From: Hyphococcus sp.
GTDB lineage: Bacteria; Pseudomonadota; Alphaproteobacteria; Caulobacterales; Parvularculaceae
NCBI GenBank assembly: GCA_021776375.1
Contig: JAJFGA010000051.1
Location: 1-64,000 of the forward strand
Length of the DNA: 64,000 bases
Reading direction: 5' to 3'
The translations under genes and the position numbers were made by a program. Below, one piece after another: positions 1 through 7,914 of this stretch. A model generated the notes under the pieces. That model was not told the origin of the DNA, ran no database searches, and was given only the letters and a program-made list of their open reading frames with translations. How positions within the stretch are numbered: position 1 is the stretch's first letter; each line of letters begins with the position of its first letter.

Positions 1-594
1 TTTATGCGCTAAGGTCTCGATACGGATCGCAACATCCGTTCCGACGAAATTAGCCGCGGTTTCCATGCCCCAGTCGAGGCGGTCTAGCGTGCCGGTGATG
101 GAAAATCCGGCGCCCTCTTTTTTTGCTGCGCGGTCATCGCCAATCTTATTGAGCGTGACATCAAGCGTGACCGGCTTGGTAACGCCCAGCAATGTCAAAT
201 CGCCAGTGACGCGGGCGTGATCCTCGCCGTCCAGCTCAACCGCTGTGGATTTGAAACTCATGGTGGTAAATTCTTCGGCGTTAAACCAGAATTTGCTGAG
301 CACGGCTTCCTCGCGGCTGGCGTCGCCGCTGACCAGGCTGGCGACATCGATTTCAACCTCAACGCTGCTGTTCTCGGGGGCGTTTTTGTCGAGAGTGATG
401 ACGCCGCTGACGCCGGTAAACGTGCCGATGGTATTGCTGAAGCCAAAACGCAGCACCGAAAACTGCACATGGGTGTGGCCGGCGTCGATCTCATAACGGT
501 CCGCAGCGATCGCCGTATTGGGGCTAGAGCAAGCGGCGATGATGGCGGCGACGGCAAGAGCGACGGTAAATTTGACTTGTGCTGTGGTCGGCAT
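1..594 (-). CDS. YceI-family lipoprotein, 3' end cut by window edge
   Basis: This reads as a YceI-like (polyisoprenoid-binding lipocalin fold) envelope protein. The reading frame runs from an ATG at 594 through 198 codons to base 1 with no stop, so the end lies outside the window, probably only a few residues away given the usual YceI length. The N-terminus is a signal peptide with a lipobox-like IIAAC (Cys22), which predicts a lipoprotein. Family hallmarks include DAGHTHVQFSVLRFGFSN near the mature start, the VEVEIDVASL strand, and a C-terminal GTLDRLDWGMETAANFVG stretch. AAGGAG precedes the ATG at a suitable distance. YceI proteins bind amphiphilic isoprenoid-like ligands; the ligand here is unknown. 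It lies downstream of, and co-oriented with, the MBL sulfatase-like gene, with a gap of about 160 bases. Confidence 0.88.
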   Translation of the reverse strand, partial: MPTTAQVKFTVALAVAAIIAACSSPNTAIAADRYEIDAGHTHVQFSVLRFGFSNTIGTFTGVSGVITLDKNAPENSSVEVEIDVASLVSGDASREEAVLSKFWFNAEEFTTMSFKSTAVELDGEDHARVTGDLTLLGVTKPVTLDVTLNKIGDDRAAKKEGAGFSITGTLDRLDWGMETAANFVGTDVAIRIETLAHK

Positions 595-758
595 TGACCT
601 CTCCTTGATTTATTATACAATGTAGGAGTTATATCAGAACCCCGCCATCGGCAAGGGAAATATCGGCAAGGCGAATATTCTGGCGGGCTCAAATTTTTGT
701 GCATGCGGCTTCATTCATCTGCATTGAGATGTTTATGGCGCCGCTATCCGCTTGGCGT

Positions 759-2519
759 TTATGCTGCGCGAAAGAACTTCATGAAATCGCCGAAGGCGGC
801 GACATCCCCGAGACCGCCCGGAAACTTGATCGCGCCGGTTGCAATCGCAACGCCCGCACGGCGCCGCCCAAGCAGGAGGTCGATCCAGACGAGACTTGTG
901 GTCTCCACCACAAGGTCCGGCGCGCCCGCTGGCGCCGGTGTGACGATGGCGACGCCGCGGCGGATTTCAACGGTGAACACCTCGCCGGTATCGGTGAAAC
1001 GAAACTCGGCGATACGCTCCACCTCCAGCGCATCTTCCGCATTCAGACTAACCGGCAGGGAGGCCATGAAATTCGCAATCGGCGCCGCACGCGTAAACGC
1101 GATGCTGCGTTCGTCGGGGATTTCCTTGATTGTAAGGTTCCCGCGCAACTCATGCGCCTGGGTGAGGAGGTAGTTGCGGCCATTGGGCGAAATGCTGTGA
1201 TAGCCCATCGCCGACAATGCGTCGGCCTTGAGGGCGCGGGCGAGATCTGCATGCTCGCCCGCATCAATCGCTAATGTTGCAAGCTCGGCGGCCAGTGCAA
1301 ACCGGTCTGCCGCCAGCGCCTCGGCGGCGGCATTCGCCAGCGTCGTCTGTTCGCGCGCAATCTTCGCCATTGCGGCGGCGCGCACGGCGCGCGTCGGCGG
1401 GTTCAGCGCCGCGCCGTCGCCGTTGAACCAGCCGAGATAGCCGGCATAGATCGAGCGCACCGACCAGCGCACCGTGCCGTAATATTCCTGTAGATAGGGA
1501 TGGTTTTTAAGATGCGGCGGCAGTTGGACAAACTCAGCCAGCGCACCGGGGTCCATCCCCATATTCATACCGCGCACAGTTTGATCATGTACGAAGCGAA
1601 TGCCGTCGGCATAGGCGGTCAACAGATCGTTTATTGTCTCGCGGCCGGAAACCGGCCTTGTATGGCTCGGGACAAGATGCTCCGCGCCGATCACGCGCAT
1701 CGTATCAAGGCTCCGCGCCCATTTGACGACATCGCGATAGCTTGTGCCGCGGATGGTGTAGAGATTGGGGAAGGCCTTGTAGATATTGTCGCCCGGCATC
1801 AGGATTTTTTCATCGGGCAGGTAGACATAGATCTGATCGTCGGTCTCGCCCGGCGCGTGCTGCAAGATAACCTCGCGCCCGCAGATCTCCGTCTCCAGGC
1901 GGTCGGCGAATGTTTTTGTCGGCGGCAGGTAACCGATTGAGCCGCCATTGGGACCGGTCACGCCGAGCCCGGGACCGAGCCCGGCATTGATGAAGCCATT
2001 ATCGCCGGCATCAAGATAGGTGCCGAACATCCGCGCCGAACGCTTCGACAGAATCGGCCGGATAATATTGACCGCCTTGTCAACCTCAGCAGCGGTTGTC
2101 GCATGGGCGTAAATATCGATATCACGCCCACTTGCGAAGATCTCCGCGCCGAATACATGATCGGCGTGGTTATGGGTGTAGATTATCGCCTCAATCGGCA
2201 GCTCCGTGAGCTGATCAAACTCAGCGGCAATTGCTTGCGCGATCTCGCGGCTCTCGGTGGTGTCGACAATAAACGCGCAAGTCTCGCCCTCGACCAATAT
2301 GGAATTGCCCAGTCCAAAACCGATCGCGACTGTGACGCTATCGGTGACTTTGATAACATCGCGGCGCAGCTCGTTGGAATGACTTTCAAGGCCTTTTACG
2401 GCGGCGCTTGACGATGGTGGTGCGGCCGACGCCAGCTCGGCGGGCTCCGCCTCGCCATCCCTTTCGCAAGCGGCGAGCGCCAATAAAGCGAGCGTAAAGA
2501 CAATCTTGCCGTTTACCAT
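759..2519 (-). CDS. MBL-fold alkyl/aryl-sulfatase-like lipoprotein
   Basis: A protein of 586 residues resembling the SdsA1/BDS1 alkylsulfatase group, which cleave sulfate esters with a binuclear zinc MBL domain. The zinc motif THNHADH gives H116, H118, D120 and H121. Later elements are HAPGETDDQ, MPGDNIY and the HLVPSHTRPVSG block, followed by an alpha-helical dimerisation region and a C-terminal SCP2-like domain, the order expected for this family. The ATG at 2519 is chosen over the longer frame because GAGGAGGG lies just upstream and because the new N-terminus is a signal peptide with lipobox LAAC. The protein would therefore be exported and lipid-anchored. Substrate cannot be read from sequence; family members act on alkyl sulfates such as SDS. 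Confidence 0.87.
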   Translation of the reverse strand: MVNGKIVFTLALLALAACERDGEAEPAELASAAPPSSSAAVKGLESHSNELRRDVIKVTDSVTVAIGFGLGNSILVEGETCAFIVDTTESREIAQAIAAEFDQLTELPIEAIIYTHNHADHVFGAEIFASGRDIDIYAHATTAAEVDKAVNIIRPILSKRSARMFGTYLDAGDNGFINAGLGPGLGVTGPNGGSIGYLPPTKTFADRLETEICGREVILQHAPGETDDQIYVYLPDEKILMPGDNIYKAFPNLYTIRGTSYRDVVKWARSLDTMRVIGAEHLVPSHTRPVSGRETINDLLTAYADGIRFVHDQTVRGMNMGMDPGALAEFVQLPPHLKNHPYLQEYYGTVRWSVRSIYAGYLGWFNGDGAALNPPTRAVRAAAMAKIAREQTTLANAAAEALAADRFALAAELATLAIDAGEHADLARALKADALSAMGYHSISPNGRNYLLTQAHELRGNLTIKEIPDERSIAFTRAAPIANFMASLPVSLNAEDALEVERIAEFRFTDTGEVFTVEIRRGVAIVTPAPAGAPDLVVETTSLVWIDLLLGRRRAGVAIATGAIKFPGGLGDVAAFGDFMKFFRAA

Positions 2520-2665
2520 GAGCACGCCCTCCTCGTTTTTACGCAAGAAGAGCCTCCTGCAGATTGCGACCAAGCGTCAATGGCTTTGCACAGCCGCATT
2601 TCGCGAGCTTTCACTGCAGTCTGGCCGGAAGCCGTGCTGGGCCACCGGCTCAAAACCGATATTCC

Positions 2666-2732
2666 GTCATCCCGGATAGCTAGAAAGTACTACGAAATCA
2701 AAGATTTCGGCACTTTCGGCTTCCGGGATGAC
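2666..2732. repeat. Interspersed palindrome starting GTCATCCCGGA
   Basis: GTCATCCCGGA at the left end pairs with TCCGGGATGAC at the right end; internal arms AAAGT/ACTTT and CGAAATC/GATTTCG extend the stem. The same outer arms recur at 23997-24094, and related arms occur at 16208-16307 and 25663-25768, so this is one copy of a dispersed REP-like element. Confidence 0.8.
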
Positions 2733-2827
2733 CGGTTATGGGGCTATCACCAGCCCGGTATGTTCATGGACATCTCGGTCTTGTGATCGAACAACAAGCA
2801 AGTCTTTCTTGTCGTTTCGCAATTTAT

Positions 2828-2839
2828 GTGTAGACACAC
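2828..2839. promoter_or_regulatory. Probable MarR operator (copy 1)
   Basis: GTGTAGACACAC immediately precedes the marR-like start. It matches GTGTATTTACAC at 3302-3313 in 9 of 12 positions (GTGTANNNACAC), and both are inverted repeats. Their placement before each of the two genes suggests autoregulation plus control of the membrane protein. Confidence 0.5.
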
Positions 2840-2843
2840 TCTT

Positions 2844-3284
2844 ATGACCAAAACCCGACCCCATATGACCGACCCTGAAGACTGCCTGTGCTTCAATCTG
2901 CGGCGCGCCGCGCGGGCGGCGACCAGAGCTTATGATGATGCGCTGGCGCCAGCGGCGCTGACATCGGTGCAATTTTCCGCACTCGCCGTGCTTGCCAAGA
3001 CCGGCCCTCTAGCGACCAGCAGCTTTTCTAAAGCGATGGAAACCGAGCGCACCACATCAACGCGTAATCTGGCTTTGATGGAGCGCGAGGGCCTCGTCAA
3101 ACGCAAAGCCGGCGCCGATAAACGCGTCCGGCTGATCGAAATCACGGCGCGGGGCCGACGCCGGTTTGAGACGGCGTTTCCCCTGTGGCGTGCTGCGCAA
3201 AAATCTTTGGCGACAAAACTCGGCGAGGTGAATGCGGCAAGCGTGCTGAAACGCAGCCGAGGCGTGGTCACGGTTCTGGAATAA
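2844..3284 (+). CDS. MarR-family transcriptional regulator
   Basis: A winged-helix regulator of about 146 residues. It shows the typical MarR layout: an N-terminal dimerisation helix (CLCFNLRRAARAATRAYD), then LTSVQFSALAVLAKTGPLATSSFSKAM, the recognition helix region ERTTSTRNLALMEREGLV, and a basic wing KAGADKRVRLIEITARGRR. Such proteins usually repress transcription and release DNA on binding phenolic or oxidative ligands. The start is uncertain: ATG codons at 2826, 2844 and 2865 are all in frame and none has a clear ribosome site. The first overlaps the operator-like repeat, so 2844 or 2865 is more likely. The membrane protein gene follows 47 bases downstream behind a second copy of the same repeat, suggesting it is the target. 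Confidence 0.85.
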   Translation: MTKTRPHMTDPEDCLCFNLRRAARAATRAYDDALAPAALTSVQFSALAVLAKTGPLATSSFSKAMETERTTSTRNLALMEREGLVKRKAGADKRVRLIEITARGRRRFETAFPLWRAAQKSLATKLGEVNAASVLKRSRGVVTVLE

Positions 3285-3301
3285 AAATTTTACCGATATA
3301 C

Positions 3302-3313
3302 GTGTATTTACAC
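3302..3313. promoter_or_regulatory. Probable MarR operator (copy 2)
   Basis: GTGTATTTACAC, an inverted repeat (GTGTA-TT-TACAC) sharing 9 of 12 bases with 2828-2839, sits between marR and the membrane protein, just upstream of the AAGGAG ribosome site. Confidence 0.5.
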
Positions 3314-3331
3314 CTAAAAGGAGAAAACCCG

Positions 3332-3982
3332 ATGACGACCCAAACCTATGGCGCTACTGGCGCTGATGTTATAAACGCAACCAAGCTGTCGCGGACGCCT
3401 TTTGTCTGGGCGATCCTCGCTGTCTGGGGCTACGCCGCCTTTGCCTTAAGCCAAAACGGCGTCTTTCAAAGCACGGCGGCGACCCCGCCCATCGCCATTG
3501 CCATCGCCGCCATTGGCCCGGCAGTATTATTTTTATCTGTATACAGTGTTTTTGCGCCGCTACGGCGCTGGGTTGATGGGCTCGACCTGTCCGAAATCAT
3601 CGCGTTGCAGGCCTGGCGTATTATAGGCTTCGCGTTTGTGGCCATTTGGGGACTTGGCGAGATCCCGGCTGTGTTCGCCTTGCCCGCCGGCATTGGCGAC
3701 ATGGCCGTCGGCATCGCCGCGCCGGCTGTCGCGCTCGCCGTTGAACGCCGCAGCAAAGGCTGGCGCCTCGGCGCCTATGGGCTGATCGCCGCCGGGATTT
3801 TCGATTTTATCGTTGCGTTTGCGACCGGCATCCTGTCGCGGCAAGGCGGCCCATTCGATTTTGAGGGCCATGTCGCCTCAAGCCTGCTTGGCGTTGCGCC
3901 TTTAAGCATGTTCCCGGCCTTCATCGTCCCGGCGTTCTTTATCTTGCACATTATCGCGCTGATTAAATTGCGCCGCGCATAG
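3332..3982 (+). CDS. Multi-pass membrane protein of unknown function
   Basis: A 216-residue hydrophobic protein with about six predicted membrane segments, beginning with VWAILAVWGYAAFAL and ending with FILHIIALIKLRRA. The ATG at 3332 is preceded by AAAAGGAG with normal spacing; the longer upstream frame overlaps marR and is discarded. No catalytic motif or family name is recognised. It follows the MarR gene and the operator-like repeat at 3302, so it is likely repressed by that regulator. A GC-rich hairpin with a short T run follows the stop. A role in solvent or stress response is possible from context only. Confidence 0.75.
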   Translation: MTTQTYGATGADVINATKLSRTPFVWAILAVWGYAAFALSQNGVFQSTAATPPIAIAIAAIGPAVLFLSVYSVFAPLRRWVDGLDLSEIIALQAWRIIGFAFVAIWGLGEIPAVFALPAGIGDMAVGIAAPAVALAVERRSKGWRLGAYGLIAAGIFDFIVAFATGILSRQGGPFDFEGHVASSLLGVAPLSMFPAFIVPAFFILHIIALIKLRRA

Positions 3983-3993
3983 TCGAAGCCGGG

Positions 3994-4020
3994 CCCGGCG
4001 GGTGATGTCCCGCCGGGTTT
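3994..4020 (+). terminator. Rho-independent-like terminator
   Basis: CCCGGCGGG and CCCGCCGGG form a perfect 9-bp stem with a 6-base loop, followed by TTT, just after the membrane protein stop codon. Confidence 0.65.
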
Positions 4021-4065
4021 GGCAGCGCAGTTGAACATGCATTAAATCACATGCCGTTCTTTGAA

Positions 4066-4920
4066 TTACGACGCACGCCGCCATGGCGCGGCGACGAAAC
4101 GGTCTTTTTGGTGCGCGCGAAACAGAAAATACAGCGCCAGAACAAGGCCGATGATGATGGTGACGACCGACGCTTCGACGCCGAACGCGCCGCCGGTCAT
4201 CAATTCCGGGCCGGCGATGGTCGCATCAAGCAAACCCTCTTGCTCAAAGCCGGAAACTGCGCCGCTATAAACCCCGCCAAGGGTGAAGTTCCAGCCGGCA
4301 TGCAGGCCGATCACCACCCACAGCCGGCGCGTGACCATATAGACCGCCGCCAGCAAAACGCCGGCTTCAAGGGCGATGGCGACCGCGGCGATAAGCGTTG
4401 CATTGTCATTGCCAAGATGCAGCGCGCCAAACAACGCGGCGCTGAACAACAACGAAATCCAGGTGCCGAGCCATTCCTCGATGATGCGAAAAATCACGCC
4501 GCGAAGGGCGATCTCCTCAACGAACCCGGTTGCGATCGCCGCAATCAATGGCGCGAGCAACAGATCTAAGCTGCGCACGCCGTTGATCTCAAAAAACCCC
4601 AGCAGATATAAAACGCCCATCACCGATGAGATGAACGCGACGCCGATCAGCATGCCGATCAATAATTCCGGAACCGCATAGCGGGCGGTAAGCTCTGACA
4701 CCACGCGCCCTTCAATAATGCGCACCAATATCCAATAGGAAAAACACGCTGCAAGGACCATAAGGCCCGTATTCAGCCCCGCGGCGACCAGCTGATCTTT
4801 CACGTCAAGGGTCACAATCAGGATCTGGATCGCATATCCCGCCGCGGACAAAAACCCGAGCAGCAAGACAATACCGAGGATAAGCCGCGTCAGCGGATAT
4901 CTGATGACTTTTAACAACAT
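4066..4920 (-). CDS. CPBP-family intramembrane glutamic protease
   Basis: A 284-residue polytopic membrane protein of the CPBP (CAAX protease and bacteriocin-processing, Abi) family. Catalytic motifs are EEIALR (E135, E136, R140), a later His in FGALHLGN, and HAGWNF near the C-terminus, in the order and spacing expected. These proteins cleave substrates within the membrane; bacterial roles range from maturation of sorted proteins to bacteriocin immunity. ATG 4920 is chosen, although a TTG at 4938 directly abutting the upstream stop is possible. It is the second gene after the SH3 lipoprotein. It is only 3 kb from the exosortase/CPBP fusion, but no functional link is shown. Confidence 0.88.
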   Translation of the reverse strand: MLLKVIRYPLTRLILGIVLLLGFLSAAGYAIQILIVTLDVKDQLVAAGLNTGLMVLAACFSYWILVRIIEGRVVSELTARYAVPELLIGMLIGVAFISSVMGVLYLLGFFEINGVRSLDLLLAPLIAAIATGFVEEIALRGVIFRIIEEWLGTWISLLFSAALFGALHLGNDNATLIAAVAIALEAGVLLAAVYMVTRRLWVVIGLHAGWNFTLGGVYSGAVSGFEQEGLLDATIAGPELMTGGAFGVEASVVTIIIGLVLALYFLFRAHQKDRFVAAPWRRAS

Positions 4921-4938
4921 CGGCGCGTCCCGTTTCAA

Positions 4939-5661
4939 TTATAGCCCGAGCAAGTCATCATCAGCAGCCGGTGGCGGGGCGACCGGACCGGCGCGGCGCC
5001 AGGCGACGCCGTCATGACAGGCCGCATCCGCCCATTCGTCTTGTTCGCTGGAAACACTGATCCGCTGGGTAAATTCACGACACCGGACCGGACGCCGCCG
5101 CGGCCCGCCCGCAAGCAACAGCTCCGTTCCCGGCGCCTTAATCGCCAGACTTTTATGGATATAGCCGCGCACCTTGCCATCGACCGCCGCCAACATCCAT
5201 ATCCCATCCGTCAGCCTACCGACAATTTCAACGCCAGAGCCCGCCGGCAGCTTTTCAGCAATCGCATATTGCGTGCCCGGTCCGATGCGGACGTTGGAAT
5301 TGCGGGTCAGGACATACAGACCAAGCTCGGTCTCCATCACATAGCCGATATCGATGTCTTCACGCGCAAGCGTGATGCGCGCATTCGGGTCGGGCTTTAA
5401 ATTGGCGATGGAATAATCGCCCGGCATAACCACGCCCGCCGCCCGCACGCCGCGCCAGCGCTGCGGCTGGCCGCTCTCCACCGCGGCAACCACCGCGCCG
5501 CCCAGCGCCTTGCGATCGCCAGAGGCAAGCCGCGCCGACAGGGCAGAGCCGGCGGCATAGTTTTCCTCCTCGCCGGTAAGGCCGAGCGATGACAGGCTGG
5601 CGCAGCCGCCAAGCATCAGCACGGCAAGGCAAGCAAGAGAGAAGGAGCGCGGCCAGAACAT
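4939..5661 (-). CDS. SH3-domain lipoprotein
   Basis: A 240-residue envelope protein with an N-terminal signal and lipobox (LMLGGC), predicting a lipoprotein. The central part is a bacterial SH3 domain: SNVRIGPGTQYAIAEKLPAG, followed by GIWMLAAVDGKVRGYIHKSL. The C-terminal part (CREFTQRISV..WADAACHDGVAWR) resembles the short cysteine-containing domain found in alphaproteobacterial surface-antigen-like lipoproteins. SH3b domains typically bind peptidoglycan, so a cell-wall-tethered role is likely. The stop codon directly abuts the possible TTG start of the CPBP gene, so the two are probably cotranscribed. Confidence 0.8.
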   Translation of the reverse strand: MFWPRSFSLACLAVLMLGGCASLSSLGLTGEEENYAAGSALSARLASGDRKALGGAVVAAVESGQPQRWRGVRAAGVVMPGDYSIANLKPDPNARITLAREDIDIGYVMETELGLYVLTRNSNVRIGPGTQYAIAEKLPAGSGVEIVGRLTDGIWMLAAVDGKVRGYIHKSLAIKAPGTELLLAGGPRRRPVRCREFTQRISVSSEQDEWADAACHDGVAWRRAGPVAPPPAADDDLLGL

Positions 5662-5751
5662 AGGGGGGAACCTTTCAAATTATACGCATTCAAGGGTTGC
5701 ACATTTAAGGACGGTTGTGGAGAGCGCCGGCGGGCGGTCCGCAAAGCTTGC

Positions 5752-6075
5752 TCAATCCAAAAACGCCCTCCCTTCACGGTCCTCAATTTCAACGATCCAC
5801 AGATCCGGATCGATGGCGATCTCTTTTTTGAGCCAGGCGTCGATCTTATTCTCGCTCAAATCATCTGCAAACGGCTCGCGCCAGATCGGGACGCCGTCCA
5901 GATCGCGGCTCTGAACGAACAGCTTCGCCTCCCCGGCGCCAAGATAGATTTTGACCGCAACGGCGCCCGCGTCGGGATCACCCTTGCGCGCCACTGTTGC
6001 AAACGCGCCCTCGCCCTGCGCCCGGCGCATATGGGCGGTGACGCGGATTTCGGTTTTGAGCCGCGGCTCAATCAT
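5752..6075 (-). CDS. DUF1491 family protein
   Basis: A 107-residue soluble protein matching the alphaproteobacterial DUF1491 pattern: LKTEIRVTAHMRRAQGEG at the start, a core KIYL..LFVQSRDLDGVPIWREPF, and the C-terminal KEIAIDPDLWIVEIEDREG. ATG 6075 is used because it gives the expected N-terminus and overlaps the upstream desaturase-like gene by 8 bases, a sign of translational coupling. The function of the family is unknown. It is often a single-copy core gene in Alphaproteobacteria, which supports the taxonomic inference. Confidence 0.85.
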   Translation of the reverse strand: MIEPRLKTEIRVTAHMRRAQGEGAFATVARKGDPDAGAVAVKIYLGAGEAKLFVQSRDLDGVPIWREPFADDLSENKIDAWLKKEIAIDPDLWIVEIEDREGRAFLD

Positions 6076-6964
6076 GTTTATGGCTGGCATGTTCGCGGCC
6101 GGCATGCTCGCTGTCGTCATCCGCTGCGGCCGTTTTCGGGATCGCCGCATGATCCGGCTTGCGGAATGGATCGAGCGCAAGATTGGCGAAACTGTCCGGC
6201 GTAATCGCCTCCGGGCCTTCGATGCCGAATATCTCGCCCTCGCGCAGACGGTCAGACGGCGTAAAGGAGTTGAACATCCGGTCCCACAGCGAGAACACCG
6301 TACCGAAATTTGTGTCGAGCCGCTCCGGCGCCGCTGAGTGATGCAGGCGGTGAATATGCGGCGTCACAAACACGCGCGAGACCACGCGCTCCACGGCCGG
6401 CGCCAGCGCGATATTCGTGTGGGTGTATGTATTGACCAGAATCAGCACCACAAAATTCACCACGATCGCTTCGGCCGGCAGGCCGAGAACAAACACCACC
6501 GGCAAATCGATGACCGCGCGGATCAGCGTTTCAAACGGATGAAATCGCAACGAGGTGGTTGCATCAATATGCCCATCGCCATGATGAGTGCGGTGGGTGC
6601 GCCACAGAAAATACCATTTGTGTAAAGAGCGATGAACGCTATAAGCAACCAGATCAAAGGCGATAATCGTCGCTAGCGCTGTCACCCACAGCGGCGCGGC
6701 GATCTGGTTAAACAGCCCAATGCCGTGCGCATCCGCGATCAGCGCGCCGCCAAACGTCGATAAAAACGGCAGCATGCCTAACAGGATAAATCCGTAAAAA
6801 CTCATCGACGCATTGCGCGTCCAGCGCGCCAGACTAATTTTAACGCCGCGCCGCCATGGCATGATCGCCTCGAGCACAAGCGCCGACGCCAGCACTCCAA
6901 GGGCAAAATATAACCCCGTTACGCCTTTGAAAAATTCCATAAGATTTTTGCCTGCTGACCTCAT
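6068..6964 (-). CDS. Sterol desaturase / fatty acid hydroxylase family protein
   Basis: A membrane-bound di-iron hydroxylase of about 298 residues. The histidine clusters of the superfamily are all visible: HRSLHK, HRTHHGDGHID, RFHPFE and HIHRLHHS, the last followed by DTNFGTVFSLWDRMF, a signature of the group. Several membrane segments precede the first box. Members oxidise sterols, carotenoids or fatty acyl chains; the substrate here is not determinable. ATG 6964 is the longest start; ATG 6940 is equally possible. It overlaps the DUF1491 gene at its 3' end. Confidence 0.9.
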   Translation of the reverse strand: MRSAGKNLMEFFKGVTGLYFALGVLASALVLEAIMPWRRGVKISLARWTRNASMSFYGFILLGMLPFLSTFGGALIADAHGIGLFNQIAAPLWVTALATIIAFDLVAYSVHRSLHKWYFLWRTHRTHHGDGHIDATTSLRFHPFETLIRAVIDLPVVFVLGLPAEAIVVNFVVLILVNTYTHTNIALAPAVERVVSRVFVTPHIHRLHHSAAPERLDTNFGTVFSLWDRMFNSFTPSDRLREGEIFGIEGPEAITPDSFANLALDPFRKPDHAAIPKTAAADDDSEHAGREHASHKHD

Positions 6965-7297
6965 AATGAGTCGCTTTTCAGCGTATTAGCATAAAACTCT
7001 ATCGCCGCCGGACGGGCGGCGAATTTTTGTGCCGTGCAACAACCGTAATTACTAAGCCGTTTTGGCGTGCAAACGCAAAAGTGTTACGCGAGTCTCCCGC
7101 ACCGCTCACAACCTTTACGGGCCATGCGTTGCATTCAACCTTACCAAACTGTATCATTTGGGGACTGCAGGATTGCGGTGTTTAAGGCGGGACAATGGGG
7201 GAATGAAATATTTCAAATTGCGTCGGCGCAGCGCGGCTTGATGGCTTTGCCGCCCGCACTGACGACAATAAAACCCGTAAATTGAGGAGAAATGACG
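6965..7297. other. Intergenic region upstream of the VPEM array
   Basis: About 330 bases shared by the divergent hydroxylase gene and the small-protein array. No tRNA, hairpin or credible reading frame was recognised; it must carry at least the array promoter. The ribosome site GAGGAGA lies at its right end. Confidence 0.6.
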
Positions 7298-7462
7298 ATG
7301 ACAAAATATATTCTGGCTGGAGCCCTGGCGTTTATGTCGACGGCGGCTATGGCTGGCCAAGCGGTGAAAGTGCCTGAAATGGGCGCCGGCGCTGGTGTTG
7401 CCGCGGTTGCGTTACTGATCGGCGTTGCTGCGATCATTCGTGAGCGTAGCAAACGTAAATAA
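7298..7462 (+). CDS. VPEM-type sorting-signal small protein 1
   Basis: A 54-residue precursor too short for ordinary gene calling. It has a signal peptide (MTKYILAGALAFMSTAAMA), a five-residue linker GQAVK, and then the tripartite C-terminal sorting signal: VPEM motif, GAGAG, a hydrophobic stretch VAAVALLIGVAAII and a basic tail RERSKRK. The layout matches substrates of exosortases, specifically the VPEID-CTERM group paired with exosortase E. ATG 7298 is preferred over 7292 because of spacing from GAGGAGA. It is first of four tandem paralogues upstream of the exosortase gene. If the signal peptide is removed, almost nothing remains outside the membrane except five residues plus the motif. Confidence 0.85.
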   Translation: MTKYILAGALAFMSTAAMAGQAVKVPEMGAGAGVAAVALLIGVAAIIRERSKRK

Positions 7463-7494
7463 ACAAAGCTGATAGAAACGGGGAGACAATGACG

Positions 7495-7719
7495 ATGAAA
7501 AACCTGACGATTTTGGGCGCACTGGCGCTCCTTACGACGCCCGCGAACGCGCAAGTAGCAGGGTGCAATGACATCACCATCACATCTGCAATTAAGGGAT
7601 TGGTCCTGGATAACCCTTGCTATGAAGTGCCTGAAATGAGCGCAGGCGCTGGTGTTGCCGCGATCGCGTTGCTTGTCGGCGTCGCCGCCATCATTCGTGA
7701 ACGAAACAAACGGAAATAG
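7495..7719 (+). CDS. VPEM-type sorting-signal small protein 2, with cysteine pair
   Basis: A 74-residue paralogue with a signal peptide ending TTPANA, a longer linker of about 25 residues (QVAGCNDITI... then IKGLVLDNPCYE) and the same C-terminal signal VPEMSAGAGVAAIALLVGV, ending RERNKRK. It is the only member with a sizeable exposed segment and the only one with cysteines there (two, about 18 residues apart), which could form a disulfide in the periplasm. The start at 7495 follows GGGGAGA with good spacing; 7489 is an in-frame alternative. It lies 32 bases after copy 1 and 13 before copy 3. Confidence 0.83.
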   Translation: MKNLTILGALALLTTPANAQVAGCNDITITSAIKGLVLDNPCYEVPEMSAGAGVAAIALLVGVAAIIRERNKRK

Positions 7720-7732
7720 AGGAGTAATGAAT

Positions 7733-7900
7733 ATGACAAAATATATTCTGGCGGGCGTCCTGGCTTTTATGTCGACGACGGCTATGGCTAGCATACCGAT
7801 GCATGAAGTGCCTGAAATGAGCGCTGGCGCTGGTGTTGCAGCGGTTGCGTTGCTTGTCGGCGTCGCCGCAATCATTCGTGAACGCAGCAAACGTAAATAG
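7733..7900 (+). CDS. VPEM-type sorting-signal small protein 3
   Basis: A 55-residue paralogue: signal peptide MTKYILAGVLAFMSTTAMA, short linker SIPMHE, then VPEMSAGAG, the hydrophobic segment and RERSKRK. Its signal peptide is nearly identical to copy 1, while the linker differs completely. GAGGAG lies upstream of ATG 7733. The gene follows copy 2 by 13 bases, so the array is a tight operon. The strong conservation of both ends, with only the few central residues free to change, is what one would expect if the centre is the product or the recognition tag. Confidence 0.85.
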   Translation: MTKYILAGVLAFMSTTAMASIPMHEVPEMSAGAGVAAVALLVGVAAIIRERSKRK

Positions 7901-7914
7901 GGGAGAACGGAAAG

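Larger units (their letters stand above)
2520..2843. other. Intergenic region between MBL and marR genes
   Basis: About 320 bases without a supportable gene. It holds the promoter side of the MBL gene (minus), a long imperfect palindrome at 2666-2732 and an operator-like repeat at 2828-2839. A 68-codon frame at 2580-2786 covers the palindrome and looks non-coding. Confidence 0.6.

Noticed and set aside
4051-4569. 172-codon frame opposite the CPBP protease gene
   Set aside because: Runs antisense to a gene with clear catalytic motifs; composition is that of a GC-rich shadow frame.
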